Shown: positions 15,968 through 23,522, counted from the first letter of the stretch. The stretch: 33,140 bases of DNA from DASUZD01 sp036377055 (GCA_036377055.1 DASUZD010000332.1:1-33140), one strand, 5' to 3'. Notes: generated from the sequence alone by a model not told the origin. A program made the numbers and translations.

Positions 15968-17056
15968 ATGCGGAGACTGCTCGTCATCGCCTTGCTCGCC
16001 GTCCCAGCCGGCGCTGCGCCACCGCAGGAGCACCCGGTCGTCGCAACGACCGCGGACGAGTCGAGCCCCGCCGCGGGTCCGGGCTGGATCGCTTGGACGC
16101 GCGGAAGCACACGCGGGCCGGTGATCGTGCTCTCGCTCGGCCGCGTGGAGCTGAAGCGCGGCTCGCGGCGCCCCGTCACCGTCGGGCCACGCGGCGTCCT
16201 CAGCGCTGTCGGTGGCGGGGACGGGCGGACACTGGTCGTGCAACAGGTACGCGGCGGCTCCTCCGACCTCGCGTTCGTCGACGTGCCGACCGGCGCAGTT
16301 CGCGAGCCGCCCCGTGGCGTGAACACCCACGCATGGGAGTGGCGTGGCGAGATCTCCGGCCGCTGGCTCGTCTTTGGGCGCGTCGACTTCGCCGGGCCGA
16401 CGTACCGCGTCGTCCTGCACGACCTCGCGACCGGGCGAGAACGCGTGCTCGCGAGCGTCTCCGGCCACGGCGCGTACGCGGAGCCGGGGCAGCTGAACGG
16501 CCGCTTCGCCGTCTGGGCCTCCTGTCCTGACAACGCGTGCGCGATCTACCGGCTGCGAATCGGGCGCCGCCGACCCACTCGCGTCGCCTCGCGCATCTAC
16601 GGCAGCGCCGACTACGCGGCGTCCGTGACGCGCACGGGCGTCGTCTACTACGCGGAGGGCCGACTCGGGTGTGGACGACAGGTGCGTATCATGCGCTCCG
16701 CTCCCGGACGCCCACCGCGCGTCGTGGCTGCGCTGCCCGCCGGGTACGACCTCCGATTCACCGTTGCGCTCGACGCCCCGCGCGAGACGCGGATCCTCTA
16801 CGACCGAGTGTCGTGCTCGACGCAGCGGTCGGATATCTACGAGGTCGACGACCGGCTTGCGACGCCACCTGCGGTCTCGCCACCGTCGATCGGAATCACG
16901 GCGCCCGTCAGATACGCGGCGTCGTCGGACGCGAGGAAGGCGAAGAGCGCAGCAACCTCCTCGGGCCGTGCGTGCCGCCCGAGCGGGATCTTCGCGTCGG
17001 TCGCGGCGAGCATCTCCGGCGTGTACTCCGCCTGCTGCATCGGCGTCAGGACGTAG
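15968..17056 (+). CDS. Secreted propeller-like protein with run-on antisense C-terminus
   Basis: Encodes 362 aa. A signal peptide (MRRLLVIALLAVPAGAAP) is followed by short repeats resembling WD40/TolB-like propeller strands: GPGWIAWTRG, GRWLVFGRVD, RYRVVLHDLATGRERVLA-like and GRFAVWASCPDNACAIYRL. Up to about residue 297 (SDIYEVDD) it looks native. From there to the stop at 17056 it is simply the antisense of the convergent SDR gene and is rich in Ser/Arg/Ala. The true 3' end is therefore probably lost, and the last roughly 65 residues are accidental. No catalytic motif is visible. It may still be expressed as a secreted protein with an unnatural tail, or it may be a decaying pseudogene. Confidence 0.65.
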   Translation: MRRLLVIALLAVPAGAAPPQEHPVVATTADESSPAAGPGWIAWTRGSTRGPVIVLSLGRVELKRGSRRPVTVGPRGVLSAVGGGDGRTLVVQQVRGGSSDLAFVDVPTGAVREPPRGVNTHAWEWRGEISGRWLVFGRVDFAGPTYRVVLHDLATGRERVLASVSGHGAYAEPGQLNGRFAVWASCPDNACAIYRLRIGRRRPTRVASRIYGSADYAASVTRTGVVYYAEGRLGCGRQVRIMRSAPGRPPRVVAALPAGYDLRFTVALDAPRETRILYDRVSCSTQRSDIYEVDDRLATPPAVSPPSIGITAPVRYAASSDARKAKSAATSSGRACRPSGIFASVAASISGVYSACCIGVRT

Positions 17057-17583
17057 CCAGGGCAGACCGCGTTGACGCGTATCGTCGGCGCCAGCTCGAG
17101 CGCCAGCGTGCGCGTGAGGGCGATCACCCCCGCCTTCGAGGCGTTGTAGTCGGCGTACAGCGGGTGGGCGACGAGCCCGTTCGTCGAGGCCGTCATCAGG
17201 ATCGTGCCGCCCCCGGCCGCGACCATGCGGCGCGCGGCCTGCTGCGCGCAGTGAAACGTCCCGTCGAGGTTGACGGCGACCACGCGCCGCCAATCCTCGG
17301 GGGTCGTCTCGAGGAACGGGTGCCGGACGCTGATCCCCGCATTCGCGACGAGCACGTCGATCCCGCCGAGGGCGTCGTCCACGGCGGCGAAGGCGCTGGC
17401 GGTCTGGCCCGGATCGGCCACGTCCGCTTCGAGAGCTGCGGTCAGGCCGGGCGGCGCCTCCTCGCCACCCAGCGCGATCGAGACGACGTGCGCGCCCTCC
17501 TCCAGGAAGCGGCGACTCGTCGCAGCGCCGATCCCGCTCGTGCCGCCGGTGACGACGACGCGCTTCCCGTCGAGCCCTCTCAC
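16837..17583 (-). CDS. Short-chain dehydrogenase/reductase (SDR)
   Basis: Encodes 248 aa, a normal length for classical SDRs. It has the cofactor motif TGGTSGIG (12-19), NAG (81-83), catalytic Ser133 in TASTNG, and Tyr146 and Lys150 in YNASK. The C-terminal IPIDGGETAGG matches the usual family ending; the last few residues (SRSSTS) run into the convergent gene. It would oxidise or reduce a hydroxyl/keto group with NAD(P)(H). The GTG start follows the TAG stop of the FAD oxidoreductase with no gap, so it is the third gene of that operon. Substrate unknown; the company of a DadA-like oxidase and an aminotransferase suggests an amino- or keto-acid derived compound. Confidence 0.9.
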   Translation of the reverse strand: MRGLDGKRVVVTGGTSGIGAATSRRFLEEGAHVVSIALGGEEAPPGLTAALEADVADPGQTASAFAAVDDALGGIDVLVANAGISVRHPFLETTPEDWRRVVAVNLDGTFHCAQQAARRMVAAGGGTILMTASTNGLVAHPLYADYNASKAGVIALTRTLALELAPTIRVNAVCPGYVLTPMQQAEYTPEMLAATDAKIPLGRHARPEEVAALFAFLASDDAAYLTGAVIPIDGGETAGGVASRSSTS

Positions 17584-18618
17584 CTAGGTCAGCATCTCAG
17601 CCACGTCGGCGGCCACGTCCTCTGCGAGCGCGGGACCGAGCTGGATCCCGTTCCCGCCCAGGCCGGCGAGGTTGAAGAAGCCGCGAAGCTGGGGCGACTC
17701 GCCGACGACCGGCCGGCCGCCGCCCGCGATCGGGTACAGGCCGGCCCAGCCGCCGCGTAGCCTGAGGTCGCCCGCGCGCCGCAACCTGCTGGTCAGCAGG
17801 CGCGCGACGGCCTCCTCGAACTCGGCGTCGCTCGTCTCGCGAAAGTCGTCCGGGTCGGCCGGCTCCGTGGGCTCCTCGGAGTGGATGCCGGCGAGGACGC
17901 GCTCGGGGCCGTCGGAGCGGACGTAGAGCGCTTTGTCGACGACGATCGGCAGCTGCATGCCGTCGCGCGCCGGCTCGAGCACCGCGACCTGCCGGCGGTA
18001 ACCGCGAACGTCGAGGTCGACTCCCGCGAGCGCCGCGACCTCGCCCGCCCAGGCGCCGGCCGCGTTCACGACGGCGCGGCAGCAGATCTCCCCGGTCGTG
18101 GTCGAGACGCCGGTGACCGCGCCGTCGCCGCGCTTGATCGCGAGTACCTCGGTCCCCTGCCGGGCCTCGAGCCCCGAGCGTTCGACGAGCACGCCGCAGA
18201 GAAGCACCGGGTCGAGGTAGCCGTCGCCGGGGGCGTAGAGGGCGCCGGCGACGCCGTCCAAGCGCAGCTCGGGCGCGACCTCCGCGATCTGGGCCGGCAC
18301 GAGCACGCTCGCCTCGGGGTGCGGGACGGCGCGGAACGCATCGAGCTCGCGCTCGTCGTGTGCCAGGAGGAGCTTCCCACAGCGGGTGAAATCGATTCCG
18401 AGCACCTCGATCAGTCCCAGCGTCCGCAGGCCGAGCTCGACGCGCTCCTGGTCCGCATAAGCAGTCTCGATCAGCGCCGTCGACCGACCGGTCGAGCCGC
18501 CGGCGAGGGATCGCCCCTCGAGCAGCACCGCCGAGAGGCCGTGCTGCGAGAGGTGGTACAGGCAGCTCGCTCCCGCGATCCCGCCGCCGACGACGACCGC
18601 GTCGACCTGGTCCCTCAT
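17584..18618 (-). CDS. DadA-type FAD-dependent amino acid/amine oxidoreductase
   Basis: Encodes 344 aa. It begins MRDQVDAVVVGGGIAGAS, with the dinucleotide-binding GxGxxG near residues 11-16. The GGSTGRSTALIETAY and VNAAGAWAGEVAALAG stretches are typical of the glycine/D-amino acid oxidase (DAO) family, and the C-terminus reads FNLAGLGGNGIQLGPALAEDVA. The expected reaction is flavin-dependent oxidation of a C-N bond of an amino acid or secondary amine. ATG 18618 overlaps the stop of the Rossmann gene as ATGA. The frame is open further upstream, but only as antisense-like Arg/Ala sequence. It is about 20-40 residues shorter than many family members. The substrate cannot be read from sequence; sarcosine/glycine-type and D-amino acids are both possible. 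Confidence 0.88.
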   Translation of the reverse strand: MRDQVDAVVVGGGIAGASCLYHLSQHGLSAVLLEGRSLAGGSTGRSTALIETAYADQERVELGLRTLGLIEVLGIDFTRCGKLLLAHDERELDAFRAVPHPEASVLVPAQIAEVAPELRLDGVAGALYAPGDGYLDPVLLCGVLVERSGLEARQGTEVLAIKRGDGAVTGVSTTTGEICCRAVVNAAGAWAGEVAALAGVDLDVRGYRRQVAVLEPARDGMQLPIVVDKALYVRSDGPERVLAGIHSEEPTEPADPDDFRETSDAEFEEAVARLLTSRLRRAGDLRLRGGWAGLYPIAGGGRPVVGESPQLRGFFNLAGLGGNGIQLGPALAEDVAADVAEMLT

Positions 18619-19721
18619 CGACGTGCCGCGAGCTCGTCGGCCGCCGCGTCGACGTCGTCGGGGCTCACACGGTCGAAGCCGAGGACCGGCTCGGTGAAGA
18701 CGATCGTGCCGTCGGCCTCGATCCGCTCGATGCCGTCCCAGCGCGCGGCGCGCTCGTTCAACGCCACGGCGGCCGCTTCGTCGAGCCCCTCCGGGAGGTC
18801 GAGCTCGACCCCCGCGCGCGAGGCGCGGACGGGGTACCCGCCGGGGCGGCCGCCCGGCGCGGGCGCATGCGTCGCCACCGGCACGTCGCCGAGCAGCGCA
18901 CGGACGGTCTCGGCCGTCGCGGCCGCGGTCAGCTCGTGCGTGTCTCGACCGGCCGGCAGCGGATATGGCGACCGGAACAGCTCGCGCACGCGCTCGTCGT
19001 CGAGCCGCTCGCCGTCGACCCGCACCTCGGCCGCCCACGGCGGCTCGCCCAAGTGATGTAGGTGTACACCTACATCACTCGCCGCGGCCGTCGGCATCGG
19101 GTGTTCCGGGTGATGTAGGTGTACACCTGCGTCACCGGCCGGAGCGAACGCGAAGCGCTGGACGGCGTGGTGCATGACGAGCCGAACCTCCGCCCCAGGC
19201 CCTGCCAGCCGGGCGAGCTTCGGCGCCGTCTCCGCCACGTTCCCGCCGCCCAGGTCCGGGGCGAGTCCGAGCGGCGCGAGCGCCGGACCGACGCCGTCCG
19301 GGTACGGAAGCGACACGACCACCGCCCTCGACTGCACCTCGCGCCGAGCAACCATCAAGCTCCGGACGAGGGTGAGCTGAAGCGGGAGCCAGATGCCGAG
19401 CGGCCGGCGGGCGAGCGTCTCGTCGCGAGGGGAACGCCACCACGTGAGCCGCGAAGCCGCCATTACGACGACGTCCGGGTCGAGGCGCGTCAAGAGGTCC
19501 GCCGTCGCGCCGACGTCCCCCACATCGAGCCGCGCGAACTCGACCTGCCGCGGCCCGCCGGCGAGCTCGGCGACGAGCGCTGCCTGCCCCGCCCGGCCGC
19601 GACCGTGCTCGTCGTCGCGACTCGCGCCGACGAGCCGTTCGATCTCCGGGAGCCGAGCCAGAGCGTCGAGCACGCGTGTGCCGAGGTCGCCGAGGCCGAG
19701 CACAAGAACGGTTGCCGCCAC
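18615..19721 (-). CDS. Rossmann-fold dehydrogenase-like protein interrupted by palindromic DNA
   Basis: Encodes 368 aa. The GTG start has AGGAG six bases upstream. The N-terminus VLVLGLGDLGTRVLDAL is a GxGxxG Rossmann motif, and the following strand order resembles saccharopine-dehydrogenase-like or NAD(P)-binding proteins (RLDVGDVGATADLLTRLDPDVVV). No catalytic motif was identified. Around residues 194-223 there are two copies of GVHLHH, encoded by two near-identical 28-bp palindromes; the roughly 30-residue stretch looks like an insertion between RFAFAPAG and EPPWAAEVRVDGE. It is the first gene of the operon with the FAD oxidoreductase and SDR, divergent by 22 bp from the aminotransferase. 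The function of this Rossmann protein within the cluster is unknown. Confidence 0.78.
   Translation of the reverse strand: MAATVLVLGLGDLGTRVLDALARLPEIERLVGASRDDEHGRGRAGQAALVAELAGGPRQVEFARLDVGDVGATADLLTRLDPDVVVMAASRLTWWRSPRDETLARRPLGIWLPLQLTLVRSLMVARREVQSRAVVVSLPYPDGVGPALAPLGLAPDLGGGNVAETAPKLARLAGPGAEVRLVMHHAVQRFAFAPAGDAGVHLHHPEHPMPTAAASDVGVHLHHLGEPPWAAEVRVDGERLDDERVRELFRSPYPLPAGRDTHELTAAATAETVRALLGDVPVATHAPAPGGRPGGYPVRASRAGVELDLPEGLDEAAAVALNERAARWDGIERIEADGTIVFTEPVLGFDRVSPDDVDAAADELAARR
19052..19079. repeat. Perfect 28-bp palindrome inside the Rossmann gene (copy 1)
   Basis: AGTGATGTAGGTGT followed directly by its exact reverse complement, with no spacer. On the coding (minus) strand it encodes SDVGVHLHHL. 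It shares a 19-bp identical core with copy 2, centred 57 bp away (19 codons), so both copies are read in the same frame. Confidence 0.9.
19109..19136. repeat. Near-perfect 28-bp palindrome inside the Rossmann gene (copy 2)
   Basis: The same sequence as copy 1 over GTGATGTAGGTGTACACCT, with two transition differences in the right arm (TGCGTCAC instead of TACATCAC) that break two pairs. It encodes DAGVHLHH on the minus strand. Confidence 0.85.
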
Positions 19722-19731
19722 GAGAGGCTCC

Positions 19732-19737
19732 TATCAT
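19732..19737 (+). promoter_or_regulatory. -10 element TATCAT, predicted leaderless start
   Basis: TATCAT ends six bases before the GTG at 19744, and no ribosome-binding site is seen. It lies in the 22-bp gap between divergent starts, so its -35 region would fall inside the Rossmann gene. Confidence 0.45.
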
Positions 19738-19743
19738 TGCGCC

Positions 19744-21063
19744 GTGACCGAAGCCGCCACGTCCGTACGCCGCTCGACCACCCGCTCCGCCGAGCTCTTC
19801 GAGCGCGCGAGCCGCGTCCTCGTCGACGGCGTCAGCTCGCCGTCACGCGGGCCGCTGAACTTCAGCCCGTATCCGCTCTTCATGACGGGCGGCGAAGGCG
19901 GCGAGATCGTCGACGCCGACGGCAACCGGTACGTCGACCTGATGCTCGGCTTCGGCGCGCTGATCCACGGCCACGCGCACCCCCGCCTCGTCGCGGCGCT
20001 CAACGAAGCCGGACGGCGCGGCGCGCTCCTCGCCACCGCGAGCGAGATCGAGGTGGAGGTCGCGGAGCGGCTCGTGCAGATGATCCCCGGCGCCGAGCGG
20101 ATCCGCTTCGCGAACACGGGCACCGAGGCGTGCATGGCGGCGCTCCGCCTCGTGCGCGGCGTGACCGGACGCCCGAAGGTCGTCAAGTTCGAGGGCCACT
20201 ACCACGGCTGGTCGGACGCGTTCAGCGTCGGCTCGAACCCGGGCGTGCCAGACGCGGTCGACTCGCTCGGCATCCCGCCGAGCGCCGTCGTCGACACGAT
20301 CGTGCTGCCGTGGAACGACGCCGATCGCGTCGAGGCGGCACTGACCGAGCACCGAGGCCAGATCGCCGCGATCGTGACGGAGCCGGTCATGGCCAACATG
20401 GGCGTGATCCCGCCGGTCCCCGGCTACCTCGAGGAGCTCCGTCGGCTCGCGGACGAGCACGAGGTCCTGCTCTGGCTCGACGAGACGGTCACCGGCTTCC
20501 GGCTCGCTGCGGGCGGCGCGCAGGAGCGCCTCGGCGTCCGCGCCGACCTCGTCACGTTCGGGAAGGCCCTCGGCGCCGGCTTTCCGGTCGCCGCGCTCGC
20601 GGGTCCCGCGAAGATCATGGAGGCGCTTGCCGGCGGCCGCGTCCTCCATTACGGAACGCAGAACGCAAACCCGACGTTGCTCGCCGTCGTCCGCGAGTCA
20701 CTCGACCTGCTGACGCCGGAGGCGTTCGCGCACCTCGACGGCCTCGCGGAGCAGCTCGTCGCTGGTCTCCGCGCTGCGATCTCGGACACCGGCGCCGCGG
20801 CGCTCGTCCAGAACTCCGGGCCGATGCTCCAGCTCCTCTTCCTGCAAGACCGGTCGCGCGAGGTCACGGCGATCCGGGATGCTCGCGACTTCTCGCGCCA
20901 CGTCAACCGCGACCGCTTCCGGGCGTTCGCGCACGCCCTCTTCGACGAGGGCGTCTACCTCTCGCCCGCCACAGCGCTCCACTCCGTCCTCGCGACGGTG
21001 CACACGCCGGCGGACGTGGAGCGCGTCGTCCAGGCGGCCCGCGCGGCCCTCGCGCGCGTCTGA
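19744..21063 (+). CDS. Class III aminotransferase, glutamate-1-semialdehyde aminomutase-like
   Basis: Encodes 439 aa. The PLP-binding features of fold type I class III enzymes are present: NTGTEA (124-129), GHYHGW (151-156), Asp246 in WLDETVTGFR, and the Schiff-base Lys274 in TFGKALGAGFPVAA. Overall similarity is to GSA-aminomutase/HemL-like proteins, but there is no other tetrapyrrole gene nearby. The divergent operon encodes a DadA-like oxidoreductase and an SDR, so a catabolic or biosynthetic aminotransferase is more likely than true HemL. The GTG start is placed by the -10 box directly in front; the frame is open upstream, but only over the divergent gene. A transaminase of a beta- or omega-amino compound is possible. 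Confidence 0.88.
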   Translation: MTEAATSVRRSTTRSAELFERASRVLVDGVSSPSRGPLNFSPYPLFMTGGEGGEIVDADGNRYVDLMLGFGALIHGHAHPRLVAALNEAGRRGALLATASEIEVEVAERLVQMIPGAERIRFANTGTEACMAALRLVRGVTGRPKVVKFEGHYHGWSDAFSVGSNPGVPDAVDSLGIPPSAVVDTIVLPWNDADRVEAALTEHRGQIAAIVTEPVMANMGVIPPVPGYLEELRRLADEHEVLLWLDETVTGFRLAAGGAQERLGVRADLVTFGKALGAGFPVAALAGPAKIMEALAGGRVLHYGTQNANPTLLAVVRESLDLLTPEAFAHLDGLAEQLVAGLRAAISDTGAAALVQNSGPMLQLLFLQDRSREVTAIRDARDFSRHVNRDRFRAFAHALFDEGVYLSPATALHSVLATVHTPADVERVVQAARAALARV

Positions 21064-21124
21064 CCCGGCACCCTCGAACGAGCGATGGCGCACCGCCGCG
21101 CCCGAGCTACGGTGAGACGCGGAG

Positions 21125-21826
21125 ATGCGCCGCCGTCAGCTCTCCTTGCTCGTGCTCGTCGCCGCGCTCGCCCTGCCGTCGCTCGCGACCGGCGCCGCGG
21201 CGAAGCGCATCGTCGGCACCGGCCGCGACGACGTTCTCCGCGGGACCGGCCGCGCAGACGTCATCTACGGGCTAGCCGGAAACGACAAGCTGTTCGGCCG
21301 CGGCGGAAACGACCGGCTCTACGGCGGCCGCGGCGCCGACCGCTTCTTCTGCGGCCCCGGTCGCGACACCGTCTACGCGGACGGTCGCGACACGATCGGC
21401 GCCGACTGCGAGATCGTCCACGGGCCGAAGCCGCCGCCGCCTCCGCCTCCGCCGCCGCCCCTCGTCGCGCCCGGCCACTACGTCGCGCCCACGAATCAGA
21501 GCCGCAACGTCACCTTCGACGTCACGGGCGACGGCACGACGATCGCGAACCTGCGGATGGAGTACAACGCGACGTGCCAGCCGCCGGGCACGATCTCGGG
21601 CGCCATCGGCACCTACACGGGCACCGTTGCGATCACTCCGGGCCGCACCTTCTCGCTCTCCACCGCCACGGCCGACGGCAGCCTCACGATCAAGATCAAC
21701 GGCTCGTTCGATGCAGACGGGAAGGTGACGGGGACCTTCGACGCCCACACCGTCAAGACCGGGCCGAACGCACAGCAGTACATATGCGACTCCGGCGTCG
21801 TCGAGTTCGCGGGGAAGCGCCAGTAG
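21125..21826 (+). CDS. Secreted RTX-like calcium-binding protein with C-terminal beta domain
   Basis: Encodes 233 aa. A signal peptide (1-26) is followed by degenerate RTX/hemolysin-type nonapeptide repeats: GTGRDDVLRGTGRADVIYG, LAGNDKLFGRGGNDRLYGG and RGADRFFCGPGRDTVYAD. They end in DTIGADCE, the cap common in actinobacterial short RTX proteins, and two Cys may form a disulfide. A run of ten prolines (about residues 104-113) links to a C-terminal domain of about 120 aa with strands such as RNVTFDVTGDGTTIANL and a YICDSG Cys. That domain resembles the small secreted beta-sandwich domains often attached to RTX repeats in Thermoleophilia; its role is unknown. The ATG at 21125 has GGTGAG eight bases upstream. 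It probably folds outside the cell with calcium. Confidence 0.85.
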   Translation: MRRRQLSLLVLVAALALPSLATGAAAKRIVGTGRDDVLRGTGRADVIYGLAGNDKLFGRGGNDRLYGGRGADRFFCGPGRDTVYADGRDTIGADCEIVHGPKPPPPPPPPPPLVAPGHYVAPTNQSRNVTFDVTGDGTTIANLRMEYNATCQPPGTISGAIGTYTGTVAITPGRTFSLSTATADGSLTIKINGSFDADGKVTGTFDAHTVKTGPNAQQYICDSGVVEFAGKRQ

Positions 21827-21841
21827 CGTCTTCTCACGCGC

Positions 21842-21861
21842 TGTGGAAAAGCTGTGGAGAA
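21842..21861 (+). other. Two DnaA-box-like nonamers
   Basis: TGTGGAAAA (21842-21850) and TGTGGAGAA (21853-21861) each differ by one base from TGTGGATAA, the reverse complement of the DnaA box TTATCCACA. They sit between two convergent stop codons, and no dnaA, dnaN or other replication gene is nearby. Confidence 0.3.
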
Positions 21862-21864
21862 AAC

Positions 21865-22191
21865 CTACTCGGACGAATCCGTCTGCGTCGGCGCGGACGC
21901 CTTCTGGGCGCTCAGGCGCAGCCGTTCGCGGAGAACCGCGCGCAGCGTCTGGCGCTCGGGCGGCCGCACGCCGTCGTCCGCCACGGCCTCGGCCGCATCG
22001 TCCTCCGCCGCCTCCTCCACGCCGCGCAGCCGGCCCGCATGCCAGAGCTCGACGTGCAGAAGCTCGATCTCCTCGATCAGCAGCAGGATCGCCCGCGCGG
22101 CCGCGCGCATCTCGTCCCGCTCGTCTCGAGCGAGACCGTCTGCCCATAGCCGCAACGTGGCGACCTTCTGCTCGTCGAGCCTTTCCGCCAC
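21865..22191 (-). CDS. Small helical protein of unknown function
   Basis: Encodes 108 aa from GTG 22191. The body is predicted all-helical: VAERLDEQKVATLRLWADGL, then ERDEMRAAARAILLLIEEIELLHVELWHAGR, amphipathic with a Leu/Ile-rich face. A low-complexity acidic part and an Arg-rich end follow. No family name is known to me, but the helix-rich core looks conserved rather than random, and codon use is typical. The frame can be extended to 22260, but that adds sequence over an inverted repeat and promoter-like elements. It is probably transcribed alone; the sugar-transport ATPase lies upstream on the same strand across a 105-bp gap. Confidence 0.62.
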   Translation of the reverse strand: MAERLDEQKVATLRLWADGLARDERDEMRAAARAILLLIEEIELLHVELWHAGRLRGVEEAAEDDAAEAVADDGVRPPERQTLRAVLRERLRLSAQKASAPTQTDSSE

Positions 22192-22201
22192 TACAAGACG
22201 C

Positions 22202-22207
22202 AGCCTA
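22202..22207 (-). promoter_or_regulatory. -10 element TAGGCT of the small helical gene
   Basis: TAGGCT on the minus strand lies 10 bases before GTG 22191. A weak -35-like TTTCAC (22230-22225) lies 17 bases further upstream and overlaps an inverted repeat. Confidence 0.35.
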
Positions 22208-22222
22208 TGCCTCTCGGGCGCA

Positions 22223-22243
22223 CTGTGAAAGCAGACGTCACAG
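22223..22243. promoter_or_regulatory. Inverted repeat CTGTGA-N9-TCACAG, operator candidate
   Basis: Six-base arms are perfectly complementary with a 9-base spacer, overlapping the -35 region of the small helical gene. The arms resemble CRP/FNR-type half-sites (TGTGA/TCACA), but the spacing is wider than the usual N6. Confidence 0.35.
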
Positions 22244-22259
22244 CCCCCGCGAACTTGCA

Positions 22260-22281
22260 CGCAAATTGCCCGCAGTTTGCG
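22260..22281 (-). terminator. Inverted repeat CGCAAA-N10-TTTGCG after the ATPase gene
   Basis: Six-base arms flank a 10-base spacer, starting 16 bases past the stop of the leftward ATPase gene. It could be a weak hairpin terminator or a binding site; no T-tract is present. Confidence 0.25.
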
Positions 22282-22296
22282 CCCAACCGCGTCGAG

Positions 22297-23508
22297 CTAC
22301 GCCGCCGGCCGCGCCGAGTCGCCGTAGATCGCCTCGCCGGTCGCGAGGTCGAAGAAGTGGAGCCGCGACGTCACGACGCCGAGCTCGACCTCCTCCCCCT
22401 CGCGCGCCCGGCTCGTGCGGTCGACGCGGGCGACCGACGGCGTGCCGTGGTGGTGCGTGAGCTCCTCCGCGGCCTCGATCGCCTCGGCCGTCGAGATCTC
22501 CCGCAGCTCCTCTGTGTCGAGGATCGGCGCGTCGAGCGCGAAGTGAAGGTAGATCTCGGAGCCCATGTCCTCGCGGATGTCGACGCGGACGGAGATCCGC
22601 GGCCGGTCGGGAGCGACGGCGGCGTCCTCGAGGTCCTCCGGCCGCATCCCGAGGCCGACCTTCCGGCCGACGTAGCCGCGGAGCGCCGGCCGGCTCGTGA
22701 GCACCTGCTCCTCGAGCGGCAGCCGGTGCGGCCCGAACGTCACGGCGACGACGCCGTCGTCGGAGACCAGCTCCGCCTCGAGCATGTTCATCGCGGGCGA
22801 CCCGATGAAGCCGGCCACGAAGAGGTTGACGGGGCGCTCGTAGAGGACCTGGGGCCGGTCGACCTGCTGGAGGAGGCCGCCGCGCAGGACGGCGACTCGA
22901 TCGCCGAGCGTCATCGCCTCGCTCTGGTCGTGGGTGACGTAGATCGTCGTGACCTTCAGGTCACGCTGGATGCGGGCGATCTCGGCGCGGACCTGCACGC
23001 GGAGCTTCGCGTCCAGGTTCGAAAGCGGCTCGTCCATCAGGAACGCGAGCGGCTCGCGCACGATCGCTCGGCCCATCGCGACGCGCTGCCGCTGGCCGCC
23101 CGAGAGGTGGCGCGGCCGCTTGTTCAGCGTCTCCGTCAGCCCAAGGATCTTCGCCGCATCGAGCACGCGCCGCCGGACCTCCGTGCGCGGGACGCCGCGC
23201 ATCTTCAGCCCGAAGCCGATGTTGTCCCGCACGTTCATGTGCGGGTAGAGCGCGTAGTTCTGGAAGATCATCGCCATGTCGCGGTTCTTCGGCGGCAGGT
23301 CGTTGACGACGGACCCGTCGACCCGGACCGTGCCGGCGGTGATGTCCTCGAGGCCGGCGATCATCCGCAGCGCGGTTGTCTTCCCGCAGCCCGACGGACC
23401 GACGAAGACGACGAACTCGCCGTCCTCGACGTCGAGGTCGAGCTCGCCGAGCGCCTTCGTCCCGTCCGGGTACACCTTGGTCAGCCTCTCGAGCTGGATC
23501 TCAGCCAC
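22297..23508 (-). CDS. ugpC: Sugar ABC transporter ATP-binding protein (UgpC/MsmK family)
   Basis: Encodes 403 aa. It has Walker A GPSGCGKTT (37-45), Q-loop Gln83, signature LSGGQRQR (135-142), Walker B LAFLMDE (154-160), D-loop SNLDAKLR and switch His193 in YVTHDQSEAM. The C-terminal 160 residues form the regulatory OB/TOBE region that marks CUT1 carbohydrate importers. It couples ATP hydrolysis to the two permeases encoded divergently 34 bp away. Ugp-type ATPases can serve several importers in one cell, so it may not be exclusive to these permeases. The GTG start has a TACTCT -10 box eight bases upstream. The gene symbol reflects family membership, not a proven glycerol-3-phosphate substrate. 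Confidence 0.92.
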   Translation of the reverse strand: MAEIQLERLTKVYPDGTKALGELDLDVEDGEFVVFVGPSGCGKTTALRMIAGLEDITAGTVRVDGSVVNDLPPKNRDMAMIFQNYALYPHMNVRDNIGFGLKMRGVPRTEVRRRVLDAAKILGLTETLNKRPRHLSGGQRQRVAMGRAIVREPLAFLMDEPLSNLDAKLRVQVRAEIARIQRDLKVTTIYVTHDQSEAMTLGDRVAVLRGGLLQQVDRPQVLYERPVNLFVAGFIGSPAMNMLEAELVSDDGVVAVTFGPHRLPLEEQVLTSRPALRGYVGRKVGLGMRPEDLEDAAVAPDRPRISVRVDIREDMGSEIYLHFALDAPILDTEELREISTAEAIEAAEELTHHHGTPSVARVDRTSRAREGEEVELGVVTSRLHFFDLATGEAIYGDSARPAA

Positions 23509-23516
23509 GACGCGGC

Positions 23517-23522
23517 AGAGTA
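23517..23522 (-). promoter_or_regulatory. -10 element TACTCT of the ATPase gene
   Basis: TACTCT on the minus strand lies eight bases before GTG 23508, giving a 1-2 nt leader. It shares the 34-bp divergent gap with the permease promoter. Confidence 0.4.
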
